64,000 nt of DNA from Bacillus niameyensis (GTDB lineage Bacteria; Bacillota; Bacilli; Bacillales; Bacillaceae_C): positions 4,027,823 through 4,091,822 of the forward strand of contig NZ_LN831197.1 in the NCBI RefSeq assembly GCF_001375535.1, read 5' to 3'. The notes below the pieces were generated by a model that saw only the letters and a program-made list of their open reading frames with translations, made no database searches and was not told the DNA's origin. Shown here piece after piece: positions 37,881-45,812 of this stretch (position 1 is the first letter of the stretch; the number at the start of each line of letters is the position of its first letter). The translations under genes were made by a program, and so were the position numbers.

Positions 37881-38380
37881 AGCGAGAATCGTGATAAATG
37901 AGCGAGAATCATGATATATGAGCAAGAATCATGATATATGAGCAAGAATCGTGATATATGAGCGAGAATCGTGATAAATGAGCGCGAATCGCGATAAATG
38001 AGCGAGAATCGCGATAAATGAGCAAGAATCGTGATAAATGAGCGAGGATCGTGATATATGAGCGCGAATCGCGATATATGAGCAAGGATCGTGATATATG
38101 AGCAAGGATCGTGATATATGAGCGAGAATCGTGATATATGAGCAAGAATCGTGATATATGAGCAAGAATCGTGATAAATGAGCGAGAATCGTGATATATG
38201 AGCAAGAATCGTGATAAATGAGCGAGGATCGCGATATATGAGTAAGGATCGTGATATATGAGCAAGAATCGTGATAAATGAGCGAGGATCGCGCTATATG
38301 AGCGCGAATCGCGATGTATGAGCAAGAATCGCGCTATATGAGCGAGAATCGTGATAAATGAGCGCGAATCGCGATAAATG
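37881..38380. repeat. Tandem array of 25 units of 20 bp
   Basis: Twenty-five contiguous 20-bp units of the form AGCGAGAATCGTGATATATG fill exactly 500 bases, with a degenerate unit after. Variation is concentrated at a few positions: AGCGAG/AGCAAG/AGCGCG, ATCGTGAT/ATCGCGAT/ATCATGAT and ATATG/AAATG. The ATCxxGAT core is palindromic or nearly so in each unit. There are no spacers, so this is not CRISPR. Long minus-strand open frames across it are by-products of the repeat. Confidence 0.95.
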
Positions 38381-38467
38381 AGCGAACTTCGAAATGTACG
38401 CCCGAAATTTCGAAATCCTAAGTATATGCTTAAAATTAGGAAAAGACTTTTCAAAAGGAGAATTATT

Positions 38468-40051
38468 ATGGAGCATTCAATTTTATCTATTCTGCCGCCG
38501 ATTCTGGCGATTGTGATGGTTATTCTAACAAAAAGAGTCCTCTTATCACTCGGAACGGGGGTTGTTGCATCAGCATTACTATTAGCAAAGGGACAACCTA
38601 TTGAGACATTAGCGATTTTATGGGAAGCGATCAAGGGAATTGTAATTGATGACGGTAGCCTAAATACGTGGAACCTTTATATTGTTCTTTTCCTGTTTTT
38701 ATTAGGTGCTATTACTTCTTTAATTAATATGGCTGGAGGAAGTAGAGCATTCGGTGAATGGGCAATGACGAAGGTTAAAAGTAGAGCAGGGGCACAATTA
38801 CTGGCAGTTGCTTTAGGAATCATTATTTTTATTGATGATTATTTTAATGCATTAGCTGTTGGCCAAGTGGCAAGACCGATAACAGATCGACATAGAGTAT
38901 CGCGAGCCAAGCTAGCCTATATTATTGATTCAACATCTGCACCTATATGTGTTATTTCTCCGATATCGAGCTGGGGAGCTTATATTATTGGAATTGTAGG
39001 GCTCGTTTTGATCAATCACGGTTTAACCGATATTTCCCCATTTACAGCATTTATGGAAATGATTCCAATGAACCTATATGTGTGGACAACACTTGCTTTT
39101 GTTATAATCATTTCATTTCGTAAAGTTGATTTTGGTTCTATGAAAAAGCATGAGGATCGAACAATCGAAACGGGTGTACCTTATGATCCTAATAAAGTCA
39201 TTCCGGGTGAAGTAAAAGAAAACTTACCTGTTAGTGAAAGTGGGACAGTTGGCGATTTATTATGGCCTATTGTTGCATTATTCGTTGGGACAATTGGTGC
39301 GATCATTATTAGTGGTGTAAATGCGACGAAAGGGAAAGCAACAATCATGGATATCTTTGGAAATGCAGATGTTGCACTTTCATTGATTATTGGTGGTTTT
39401 ATTGCGCTCGCAGTAGCTGCAAGTTTATTCCTTGTTCAAGCAAAAAAATCTAAATTACTAAAAGGAACTTTATTTTTTAAAGGGTTAAAAGTTGGAGTTC
39501 AATCCATGTTGCCAGCTGTATTAATTTTGTTGTTTGCATGGACAATTATTACTCTTATTGATCAATTAGGAACGGGGATTTATCTCGGCAATGTGGTGGA
39601 ACAATCGAATTTAAATCCAGCTTTTCTGCCGGTTATCTTATTTTTAGGTGCAGCGGGTATGGCTTTTGCTACTGGAACCTCTTGGGGATCGTTTGGAATT
39701 TTATTACCGATCGCTGGCCAAATCATTTCGGCAACCGATATATCGTTACTTTTACCAGGGCTTGCTGCAGTTTTAGCAGGTGCCGTGATGGGGGATCATT
39801 GTTCTCCAATTTCAGATACGACGATTTTGTCTTCAACTGGTGCAGGCTGTAACCATATGGACCATGTTATGACTCAGCTTCCTTATGCACTGATGGCAGG
39901 ATTGTTCTCAGCGATCGGTTATCTCATTATGGGAATAACAAGCTCGGTAATCTTTGGCTTACTAACAATTGCACTTTTATTAATACTCTTTTTTACCTGG
40001 CTTGAGCTTCGCAATAAGGCTGTAGTGAAAAATCAAGAGGAGTTTCGGTGA
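38468..40051 (+). CDS. lysW: Predicted lysine transporter LysW (NhaC superfamily)
   Basis: A 527-residue protein with about 12 membrane helices in the NhaC Na+/H+ antiporter superfamily. Signature segments are FIDDYFNALAVGQVARPITD, STSAPICVISPISSWGAYI and GDHCSPISDTTILSSTGAGC. Genes of this family under lysine riboswitches have been predicted as the lysine importer LysW, and the upstream L box supports that. Start ATG 38468 after AAAGGAG; the longer frame runs into the tandem array. In B. subtilis no such gene lies between yunB and lytH. Confidence 0.82.
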   Translation: MEHSILSILPPILAIVMVILTKRVLLSLGTGVVASALLLAKGQPIETLAILWEAIKGIVIDDGSLNTWNLYIVLFLFLLGAITSLINMAGGSRAFGEWAMTKVKSRAGAQLLAVALGIIIFIDDYFNALAVGQVARPITDRHRVSRAKLAYIIDSTSAPICVISPISSWGAYIIGIVGLVLINHGLTDISPFTAFMEMIPMNLYVWTTLAFVIIISFRKVDFGSMKKHEDRTIETGVPYDPNKVIPGEVKENLPVSESGTVGDLLWPIVALFVGTIGAIIISGVNATKGKATIMDIFGNADVALSLIIGGFIALAVAASLFLVQAKKSKLLKGTLFFKGLKVGVQSMLPAVLILLFAWTIITLIDQLGTGIYLGNVVEQSNLNPAFLPVILFLGAAGMAFATGTSWGSFGILLPIAGQIISATDISLLLPGLAAVLAGAVMGDHCSPISDTTILSSTGAGCNHMDHVMTQLPYALMAGLFSAIGYLIMGITSSVIFGLLTIALLLILFFTWLELRNKAVVKNQEEFR

Positions 40052-40072
40052 TTTTCCCGGAACTCCTCTATT
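40037..40072. terminator. Hairpin spanning the lysW and lytH stop codons
   Basis: GAGGAGTTTCGG in the last lysW codons pairs with CCGGAACTCCTC (one wobble) at the end of the convergent lytH. The loop contains the lysW stop. It is probably a compact bidirectional terminator. Confidence 0.6.
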
Positions 40073-41042
40073 TCTTTTGGGACCTTTCCCATAACCTTAA
40101 ATGAGGATAAGGATCAAATGACCACTCATTTAAGCCATTATCTTTATACATTCCGAAGTGTAAATGTGGAGGGAATTTTCCTGCTGTTCCAGGTGGCCCA
40201 TAGCCAGAGCTACCCACACTACCGATGATCATTCCAGGCTCTACAACATCTCCAATTTTTAAGCCTTTCGCGAAACCGTTTAAGTGGGCGTAATAATGAT
40301 ACGTATTGTTTAAATCGCGAATACCGATTCTCCAACCGCCATATTTATTCCATCCTTTTAACTCGACAACTCCATAAGCGACTGCTCTTACTGGTGTTCC
40401 ATAGTTTGCAAAAATATCTGTACCCTCATGAATTCGCCTTCCGCCCCATCCCCTGCGATCTCCCCAAGTATTTTTGTAGGAGTAATTATACCCTTTCGGA
40501 ATGGGAAAAGCCTTTTCAGATAAATCAATACGTTTAAAAGTACGGTATACTTTAGCATTGCCCATAATGGAGCGTACAGATTGATCTCGTTGATAATAAT
40601 CCCAAAGCGCTAATCTAAAACTTTGATCATCCATCCCGTATTTAGAAAGATACTGGGCTAGAAGAAACAGAAGATCCTCATTATTTGTACGATCCGCCTT
40701 CCCATCTCCGTTTCCGTCTACTCCAATTCCTCCAAAAAGCTCAATCGTCATAGGATTGATATCTTCGAGAGTAGAGTTAAGTGCTCCTGACCAAATTTCA
40801 GGTGGTATATAATAACCTGTAATCGCAGGTGGGTCAGGCAAGTCTTTCCTTACATCCCGAATACTGCGCTCAAACTGATCAATAGCCGCCAAATAATACC
40901 ATGGTACTTGGGTAGTCGCCTCTGTCTTTTTATAGAGATCCATTCTTTTTTCAAAAATTTCATCCTGTGTTAATTCCTTTGCGCTCGCTTTTCCTACACC
41001 GAATAAAATAAAAAAGATGACCAGGGGTATAACTTTTTTCAT
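40068..41042 (-). CDS. lytH: Sporulation L-Ala-D-Glu endopeptidase LytH (M23 family)
   Basis: A 324-residue exported protein with a signal peptide (residues 1-21). The C-terminal M23/LytM zinc peptidase domain has HEGTDIFANYGTP, YYAHLNGFAKGLKIGDVV and PPHLHFGMY, which supply the metal and catalytic residues. In B. subtilis LytH trims spore cortex peptides to single L-Ala and is made under sigma-K. In B. subtilis lipA lies between it and yutC; here only 60 bases do. Confidence 0.93.
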   Translation of the reverse strand: MKKVIPLVIFFILFGVGKASAKELTQDEIFEKRMDLYKKTEATTQVPWYYLAAIDQFERSIRDVRKDLPDPPAITGYYIPPEIWSGALNSTLEDINPMTIELFGGIGVDGNGDGKADRTNNEDLLFLLAQYLSKYGMDDQSFRLALWDYYQRDQSVRSIMGNAKVYRTFKRIDLSEKAFPIPKGYNYSYKNTWGDRRGWGGRRIHEGTDIFANYGTPVRAVAYGVVELKGWNKYGGWRIGIRDLNNTYHYYAHLNGFAKGLKIGDVVEPGMIIGSVGSSGYGPPGTAGKFPPHLHFGMYKDNGLNEWSFDPYPHLRLWERSQKK

Positions 41043-41064
41043 CGTGACTTACCTCGTTTCATTA

Positions 41065-41096
41065 GATGCTTGGTCTTATGGTGAAGACCAAGCATC
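41065..41096 (-). terminator. Strong hairpin between yutC and lytH
   Basis: Perfect 13-bp stem GATGCTTGGTCTT/AAGACCAAGCATC with a six-base loop, between the yutC stop and the lytH ribosome site. There is no T run on the minus strand, so it may protect or attenuate the transcript rather than end it. On the plus strand it is followed by ACCTTTTTATTT. Confidence 0.6.
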
Positions 41097-41102
41097 ACCT
41101 TT

Positions 41103-41771
41103 TTATTTCTGTTTTTCATCAAATTGTTGGCGGTATTTTGTTCGATCGATATTATCGTTAGGTCCCCCAAATGTTTCACCGTTGGGATTTTCACCATCAT
41201 TTAGTTTTCTTCCTTGCGGTGAACGTTCGAGCATCCGATTTACTACATTTTTGACAGATTCGTCTTTATTAGCTGAATCTGCATTCATGGAACCGATATT
41301 TTCAACATCTTGTCTTAAAGCTGTATCATCCGTTATATAAACGTGATACCAACGGGGAACAACATTTAGCGCTGATTTTTTAACTTGATCAGCCGTTTCA
41401 AAACGACCTTTCTCATCGTTTTGATCAGTTGTGTAGGCAACTAACACTTCTTGGTCGGTTACAATGACACTTGCATCATTTACATTCGGAAGTGCAACAA
41501 GGATTTGACTAAGGGCAAGAGCAGCTTTTTCCCTATTCATCCAACTTACTTGTGTTTCTCCCGAATCATTACCAGGGACAGGACTTTTAACTTGGCGGAC
41601 ATACCCAAACTGATCATCATCTTTATGATCATTATAATTATCAGCTTGTTCGTTGATGTTAATGGAGTTACCATCCTTTGGATAGATCCCTCTATTCTCA
41701 TCAGCATTATTCACACCGCAAGCCGAAAGTGTTACGATAGTAGTTAATAAAACAGCCCATCTAAATTTCAT
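41103..41771 (-). CDS. yutC: YhcN/YlaJ-family sporulation lipoprotein YutC
   Basis: A 222-residue lipoprotein with lipobox LSAC (Cys 18). The domain of the YhcN/YlaJ family covers most of the rest (KAALALSQILVALPNVNDASVIVTDQEVLVAY). Family members are spore-membrane lipoproteins that influence germination. It has an Asp/Asn-rich, probably disordered C-terminus. It is transcribed toward lytH. Confidence 0.88.
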   Translation of the reverse strand: MKFRWAVLLTTIVTLSACGVNNADENRGIYPKDGNSININEQADNYNDHKDDDQFGYVRQVKSPVPGNDSGETQVSWMNREKAALALSQILVALPNVNDASVIVTDQEVLVAYTTDQNDEKGRFETADQVKKSALNVVPRWYHVYITDDTALRQDVENIGSMNADSANKDESVKNVVNRMLERSPQGRKLNDGENPNGETFGGPNDNIDRTKYRQQFDEKQK

Positions 41772-41883
41772 TCATACACCCCCTCTTTTGTTAGCGTGTG
41801 CAGTTATATATAATTTTTTCTTAGTAATTGTTGGGGATTAAGCTATAATCTATATAGGAATTGAAAAAAGTGGAGGGAAGTTC

Positions 41884-42156
41884 GTGATTATTATTAGCAA
41901 TCGAAAGTACGAATTAGTAAACGACTTTCGCAATGGCTTTAATGAGGAAGCATTTCGAAACCGTTTTAGCGATATATTAACAAAATATGACTTTATCGTC
42001 GGAGATTGGGGATACGGTCAACTACGGCTTAAAGGATTTTTCTCCGATCACCACAAAGCCCCAGAAGAATCCAAAATTGAGTCCCTATATGAATATCTGT
42101 ACGAATATTGTAATTTCGGCTGTGCTTACTTTGTTTTAAAAAGAGTGGACAAATAA
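41884..42156 (+). CDS. yutD: DUF1027 protein YutD
   Basis: A 90-residue protein of the YutD/DUF1027 family, with the conserved FVGDWGYGQLRLKGF-like segment (YDFIVGDWGYGQLRLKGF) and C-terminal YLYEYCNFGCAYFVLKRV. It begins at GTG 41884 after GTGGAGGG. Function unknown; conserved across Bacilli. Confidence 0.9.
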   Translation: MIIISNRKYELVNDFRNGFNEEAFRNRFSDILTKYDFIVGDWGYGQLRLKGFFSDHHKAPEESKIESLYEYLYEYCNFGCAYFVLKRVDK

Positions 42157-42302
42157 AAAAGCGGAAGGCAGCGTTTAGCGACGTACGAACTTTTTAAGCT
42201 TCTGACGAGATAAAGGAAACACGGCGAAGAATGAGCCGATGTTGACTTATCGTAGGAAGAAGCTGAAAGTTCGCTAGTCGCTGCTGCCTGAAGCTAGCCA
42301 TA
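42157..42302 (+). repeat. Dispersed structured element, copy C1 (short form)
   Basis: First of three adjacent copies after yutD. The outer stem is GGCAGC/GCTGCC with inner AGCGAC/GTCGCT, then GAACTTT/AAAGTTC, AAGCTT/AAGCT and GATAA/TTATC. The whole element can fold as one long imperfect hairpin. Confidence 0.9.
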
Positions 42303-42506
42303 AAAAAGCGGAAGGCAGCGTTTAGCGACGTACGAACTTTGTTATAAGGATGAACGGCTAAAAACGCGCCGTCCTGGCGCAACGCCGTTCTGACCAACAT
42401 CCTGTTGGCCTGAGATAAAGGAAACACGGCGAAGAATGAGCCGATGTTGACTTATCGTAGGAAGAAGCTGAAAGTTCGCTAGTCGCTGCTGCCTGAAGCT
42501 GGCCAT
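42303..42506 (+). repeat. Dispersed structured element, copy C2 (long form)
   Basis: Nearly identical to C1, but with a module of about 60 bases inserted after GAACTTT. That module has stems AAGGATG/CATCCTG, AACGGC/GCCGTT and GCGCC/GGCGC nested around a small loop. The outer stem is again GGCAGC/GCTGCC. Confidence 0.9.
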
Positions 42507-42620
42507 AAAAAAGCGGAAGTCAGCGTTTAGCGACGTACGAACTTTTGTTATAAGGATGAACGGCTAAAAACGCGCCGTCCTGGCGCAACGCCGTTCTGAC
42601 CAACATCCTGTTGGCCTGAT
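42507..42620 (+). repeat. Dispersed structured element, copy C3 (truncated)
   Basis: The left end and the complete long-form module are present, but it stops at GGCCTGAT and lacks the GATAAAGG to right-end half. Truncated exactly where the terminator of the next gene begins. Confidence 0.88.
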
Positions 42621-42649
42621 AAAAAGCATGGCAATCTTGCCATGCTTTT
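42621..42649 (-). terminator. Terminator of the small cytosolic-protein gene
   Basis: AAAAGCATGGCA and TGCCATGCTTTT form a perfect 12-bp stem with a four-base loop (ATCT). It begins within the TAA stop of the leftward gene. Confidence 0.85.
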
Positions 42650-42947
42650 AGCTATCTTCATAAGGAGTTTGTGTATCTTTCTTAGGATCATCATGGGTAG
42701 GATGGGCACCTGGAAACTGACGGGGAATATTTTGATGCATCGATTTAAATTCATAATTAAATGCACTATATTTACGTTGCCCCTCTTTCCAAGGTGTTGA
42801 TTTATTTTCTACGGGTGTATTTTTTCCTCGAGCTGATCCAAAAGCTCCTTCGGGAAATTCTTCGGCCGTTAAGTAATTTTTTTGAGTCTCCACATTGGAA
42901 ACATCTGTATAAGGAATTCCAGTTACATCATCTTTTTCACGAGCCAT
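42648..42947 (-). CDS. Conserved small Bacillus protein of unknown function
   Basis: A 99-residue hydrophilic protein without membrane segments or signal peptide. Distinct stretches are NKSTPWKEGQRKYSAFNYEF and PGAHPTHDDP. I recall similar Bacillus proteins annotated only as cytosolic protein; no activity is known to me. It has a good AAGGAGATG ribosome site and its own terminator. It is not in the B. subtilis yutD-yutE interval as far as I recall. Confidence 0.8.
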   Translation of the reverse strand: MAREKDDVTGIPYTDVSNVETQKNYLTAEEFPEGAFGSARGKNTPVENKSTPWKEGQRKYSAFNYEFKSMHQNIPRQFPGAHPTHDDPKKDTQTPYEDS

Positions 42948-43061
42948 TTAAACCATCTCCTTTTAGTTTAGAGTTCCCAAATGGAAAGTACTCATGCGGG
43001 AATTGGACGGTTTCTCATCTATTCTGATAAAATAAGACATGATGAAGTGAGGAGGGATCTT

Positions 43062-43499
43062 ATGTATTTTGTTGATCGAGATAAGCTCGAAATAAAGCTC
43101 GCTTTTATGGAAAAACAACTTCAACTTTTGAAAACAAATAAAGACTGGGATTCAGCTATCGAGCAGGCTGCTTTTGAACGGGTAGCCCACACTGTAATTG
43201 AAGCTGTTTTGGACACAGGAAATGCGATGATCGATGGGTTTATTATGAGAGACCCTGGCAGTTACGAAGATATAGTGGATATTCTTACTGATGAAAAGGT
43301 AATTGATCTAGAGTTATCCGATACATTGAAAAAAGTAATTTTTTATCGAAAAATGCTTGTTCAACAATATGAGGCTGTCAATCATCGTGAGATTTTAGAT
43401 GTATTTACAGAGGAACTGCCTCTATTAGAAACATTTCCTCATAAAGTAAGGGATTATTTAATAAATGAATTAGGTCCAATCTCTGCTTTTGGGAAGTAA
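43062..43499 (+). CDS. yutE: HepT-like DUF86 protein YutE
   Basis: A 145-residue all-helical protein of the DUF86/HepT family. The conserved RxxxxxY-type motif appears as YRKMLVQQY. In HepT-MNT toxin-antitoxin pairs that motif belongs to an RNase, but YutE has no nucleotidyltransferase partner here. The ATG at 43062 follows GAGGAGGG; the earlier in-frame start at 42981 is unsupported. yutF follows directly, as in B. subtilis. Confidence 0.92.
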   Translation: MYFVDRDKLEIKLAFMEKQLQLLKTNKDWDSAIEQAAFERVAHTVIEAVLDTGNAMIDGFIMRDPGSYEDIVDILTDEKVIDLELSDTLKKVIFYRKMLVQQYEAVNHREILDVFTEELPLLETFPHKVRDYLINELGPISAFGK

Positions 43500-43521
43500 A
43501 CAGTATAAAGGAGTACATAAA

Positions 43522-44289
43522 TTGAAAAATTATCAAGGTTATCTGATTGATCTCGATGGTACGATGTATCGAGGAACGGAAAAAATCGAAGAAGCATTAA
43601 CATTTGTAGAACGATTAAAAAGGAAAAACATCCCTTATTTATTTGTGACGAATAATTCATCAAAGCGCCCAGAACAATTTGCCGAGCATTTACAAAGCTT
43701 TGGTCTAGAAACAAAGGCTGAAGAGGTTTTTACAACATCGATGGCAACAGCCAATTTTTTAGTTGAAAAACAGCCAGGAGCAAGTGTGTATGTAATTGGG
43801 GGAGAGGGAGTTCGTTCAGCCCTTTCAGAAAAAGGCTTCACAATAGTCGATGAAGAAAAAGCGGATGCGGTTGTCATCGGACTTGATCGAGAAATTAATT
43901 ACGAGAAATTAGCGAAAGCTTGCTTGGCAGTAAGGAATGGAGCAACTTTTATTTCTACCAATGGCGATATCGCTTTGCCTTCTGAAAGAGGATTACTCCC
44001 AGGAAATGGCTCTCTCACATCGGTTATCTCTGTATCCACTCAAGTGGAACCAATTTTTATAGGAAAACCACATTCGATTATTGTGGAACAAGCCTTGGCA
44101 GAGCTCGGGACATCTAAGGCGGAAACATTAATGGTTGGAGATAATTACGACACAGATATTATGGCGGGAATTAATGCTGGTCTAGATACATTGCTCGTTC
44201 ATACGGGTGTTACGACGAAAGAAATATTAAGTTTAAAAGAAGTACAGCCAACTTATGTATTGGATACATTGGCGGATTGGGATGTGTGA
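43522..44289 (+). CDS. yutF: HAD-family phosphatase YutF (NagD-like)
   Basis: A 255-residue HAD-superfamily (NagD/AraL, C2 cap) phosphatase. Motif I is YLIDLDGTMYRG with nucleophile Asp, motif II TNNSSKRP, and motif IV GDNYDTDIMAGINAG. It probably hydrolyses small phosphate esters such as nucleotides or sugar phosphates. It starts with TTG at 43522 after AAAGGAG; the frame overlapping yutE has no ribosome site. Confidence 0.92.
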   Translation: MKNYQGYLIDLDGTMYRGTEKIEEALTFVERLKRKNIPYLFVTNNSSKRPEQFAEHLQSFGLETKAEEVFTTSMATANFLVEKQPGASVYVIGGEGVRSALSEKGFTIVDEEKADAVVIGLDREINYEKLAKACLAVRNGATFISTNGDIALPSERGLLPGNGSLTSVISVSTQVEPIFIGKPHSIIVEQALAELGTSKAETLMVGDNYDTDIMAGINAGLDTLLVHTGVTTKEILSLKEVQPTYVLDTLADWDV

Positions 44290-44294
44290 AGGTA

Positions 44295-44326
44295 AGGGCT
44301 ATCTCTGAAAGGGGGTAGCTCTTTTT
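44295..44326 (+). terminator. Terminator after yutF
   Basis: AGGGCTATC pairs with GGGTAGCTCT (wobbles allowed) and is followed by TTTTT. Confidence 0.7.
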
Positions 44327-44367
44327 ATTGGGCTTCAAAGGGGAGGGGATTCATCCATCTTAATGGA

Positions 44368-45130
44368 GGGAAATACCAATTAACCGTCGAATAGACCGCC
44401 CCAATTCATCCGAAGAAAAGGAAATACACGTCAAAGGTCGAAAAGATCGCCCCAATTCGCCTGAAGAAAAGGAAATACACTTCAAAGGTCGAAAAGATCG
44501 CCCCAATTCGCCCGAAGAAAAGGAAATACACGTCAACGGTCGAAAAGATCGCCCCAATTCATCCGAAGAAAAGGAAATACACGTCAAAGGTCGAATAGAC
44601 CGCCCCAATTCATCCGAAGAAAAGGAAATACTCGTCAATGGTCGAATAGATCGCCCCAATTCACCCGAAGAAAAGGAAATACCGATCAACGGTCGAATAG
44701 ACCGCCCCAATTCACCCGAAGAAAAGGAAATACACGTCAAAGGTCGAATAGACCGCCCCAATTCACCCAAAGAAAAGGAAATACACGTCAACGGTCGAAT
44801 AGACCGCCCCAATTCACCCGAAGAAAAGGAAATACACGTCAACGGTCGAATAGATCGCCCCAATTCACCCGAAGAAAAGGAAATACTCGTCAACGGTCGA
44901 ATAGATCGCCCCAATTCACCCGAAGAAAAGGAAATACACGTCAATGGTCGAATAGATCGCCCCAATTCGCCCGAAGAAAAGGAAATACTCGTCAACGGTC
45001 GAATAGACCGCCCCAATTCACCCAAAGAAAAGGAAATACACGTCAATGGTCGAATAGATCGCCCCAATTCACCCGAAGAAAAGGAAATACACGTCAATGG
45101 TCGAATAGACCGCATCAACGGTCGAATAGG
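44368..45130. repeat. Tandem array of 14 full 51-bp units plus partial ends
   Basis: Fourteen 51-bp units, plus a partial one at each end, lie between yutF and the convergent yutG. The unit contains GGTCGAATAGACC (arms GGTC/GACC), GCCCCAATTC and GAAGAAAAGGAAATAC. Variants alternate at a few sites (ATAG/AAAG, GACC/GATC, CACCCG/CATCCG/CGCCCG, CACGTC/CTCGTC). Because 51 is divisible by three, long open frames exist on both strands, but neither has a credible start and ribosome site. Confidence 0.95.
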
Positions 45131-45210
45131 GACGTTCTTTTCCAAATAAATAAGCGCATGTTCACTAGAAATTATTGTTAAAATTCCCCAAGCCCACAAT
45201 TTTAATAGCG

Positions 45211-45711
45211 TTATTGCTCTCCCTTTGCACTGTGCGCCAGTCTGCTTGATGCTGCGGCGGCAATTGCACCGACGATATCATCTAAAAAGGTGTGACATTC
45301 ACCAGTTGTGTGGTCATTTAATCTTTTTAGAATGCCTGGCTTTTGCTTATCAATATATCCGTAGTTCGTAAAACCAATCGATCCATATACATTAACGATG
45401 GAAAAAGCGAGGATTTCATCTACACCATAAAGACTTTCGTCATCAGCAATTATCGATTGGAGCGGTTCAGCCAATTTACCTTGTTCAGCCAATACGTCTA
45501 ATTGAATACCAGTTAAAATTGCATTTTGTACTTCTCTTTTTTGAAGAACGCGCTCAATATTATAAATACAATCCTCCATTTGCAGATTGGGATGATACTT
45601 ATTTTGCAAATACATGACAAGCTCACCTATATCTTCAATGGTTACGCCACGTTCTTTAAGAAGGCGGCGGGCTGTTTCTTCTGTTTTACTTATAATTCTT
45701 TTTTCTTCCAT
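45211..45711 (-). CDS. yutG: Phosphatidylglycerophosphatase A-like protein YutG
   Basis: A 166-residue protein of the PgpA/YutG family. Key segments are YGVDEILAFSIVNVYGSIGFTNYGY and the C-terminal HTFLDDIVGAIAAAASSRLAHS; the acidic cluster is expected to bind metal. In this Gram-positive branch the membrane helices of PgpA are lacking, so the substrate is uncertain. Transcribed toward the 51-bp array. Confidence 0.88.
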   Translation of the reverse strand: MEEKRIISKTEETARRLLKERGVTIEDIGELVMYLQNKYHPNLQMEDCIYNIERVLQKREVQNAILTGIQLDVLAEQGKLAEPLQSIIADDESLYGVDEILAFSIVNVYGSIGFTNYGYIDKQKPGILKRLNDHTTGECHTFLDDIVGAIAAAASSRLAHSAKGEQ

Positions 45712-45812
45712 ATTATTTTCATCCTTTCATATCTTGATTTGTTCTTTCCGAATGATCGACAAAAACAAATCATATAAATGTATATACATATCAACTAAAT
45801 GAGGGATGCATC

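Noticed and set aside
37881-38380. CRISPR array
   Set aside because: Units are contiguous with no unique spacers, and no cas genes are present. The 50-bp and 51-bp arrays fail for the same reason.
37909-38634. Minus-strand open frames of 241 and 78 codons across the 20-bp array
   Set aside because: They are repeat by-products, and the longer one continues antisense into lysW. No credible ribosome site.
43062-43499. HepT-MNT toxin-antitoxin system at yutE
   Set aside because: No nucleotidyltransferase partner is adjacent, and yutE is a conserved Bacillus gene in its normal place before yutF.
44360-45199. Long minus-strand open frame of 279 codons with 17-residue repeats
   Set aside because: It is the 51-bp tandem array read in one frame. 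It would start with TTG without a ribosome site, and the plus strand is equally open. A period divisible by three explains the lack of stops.
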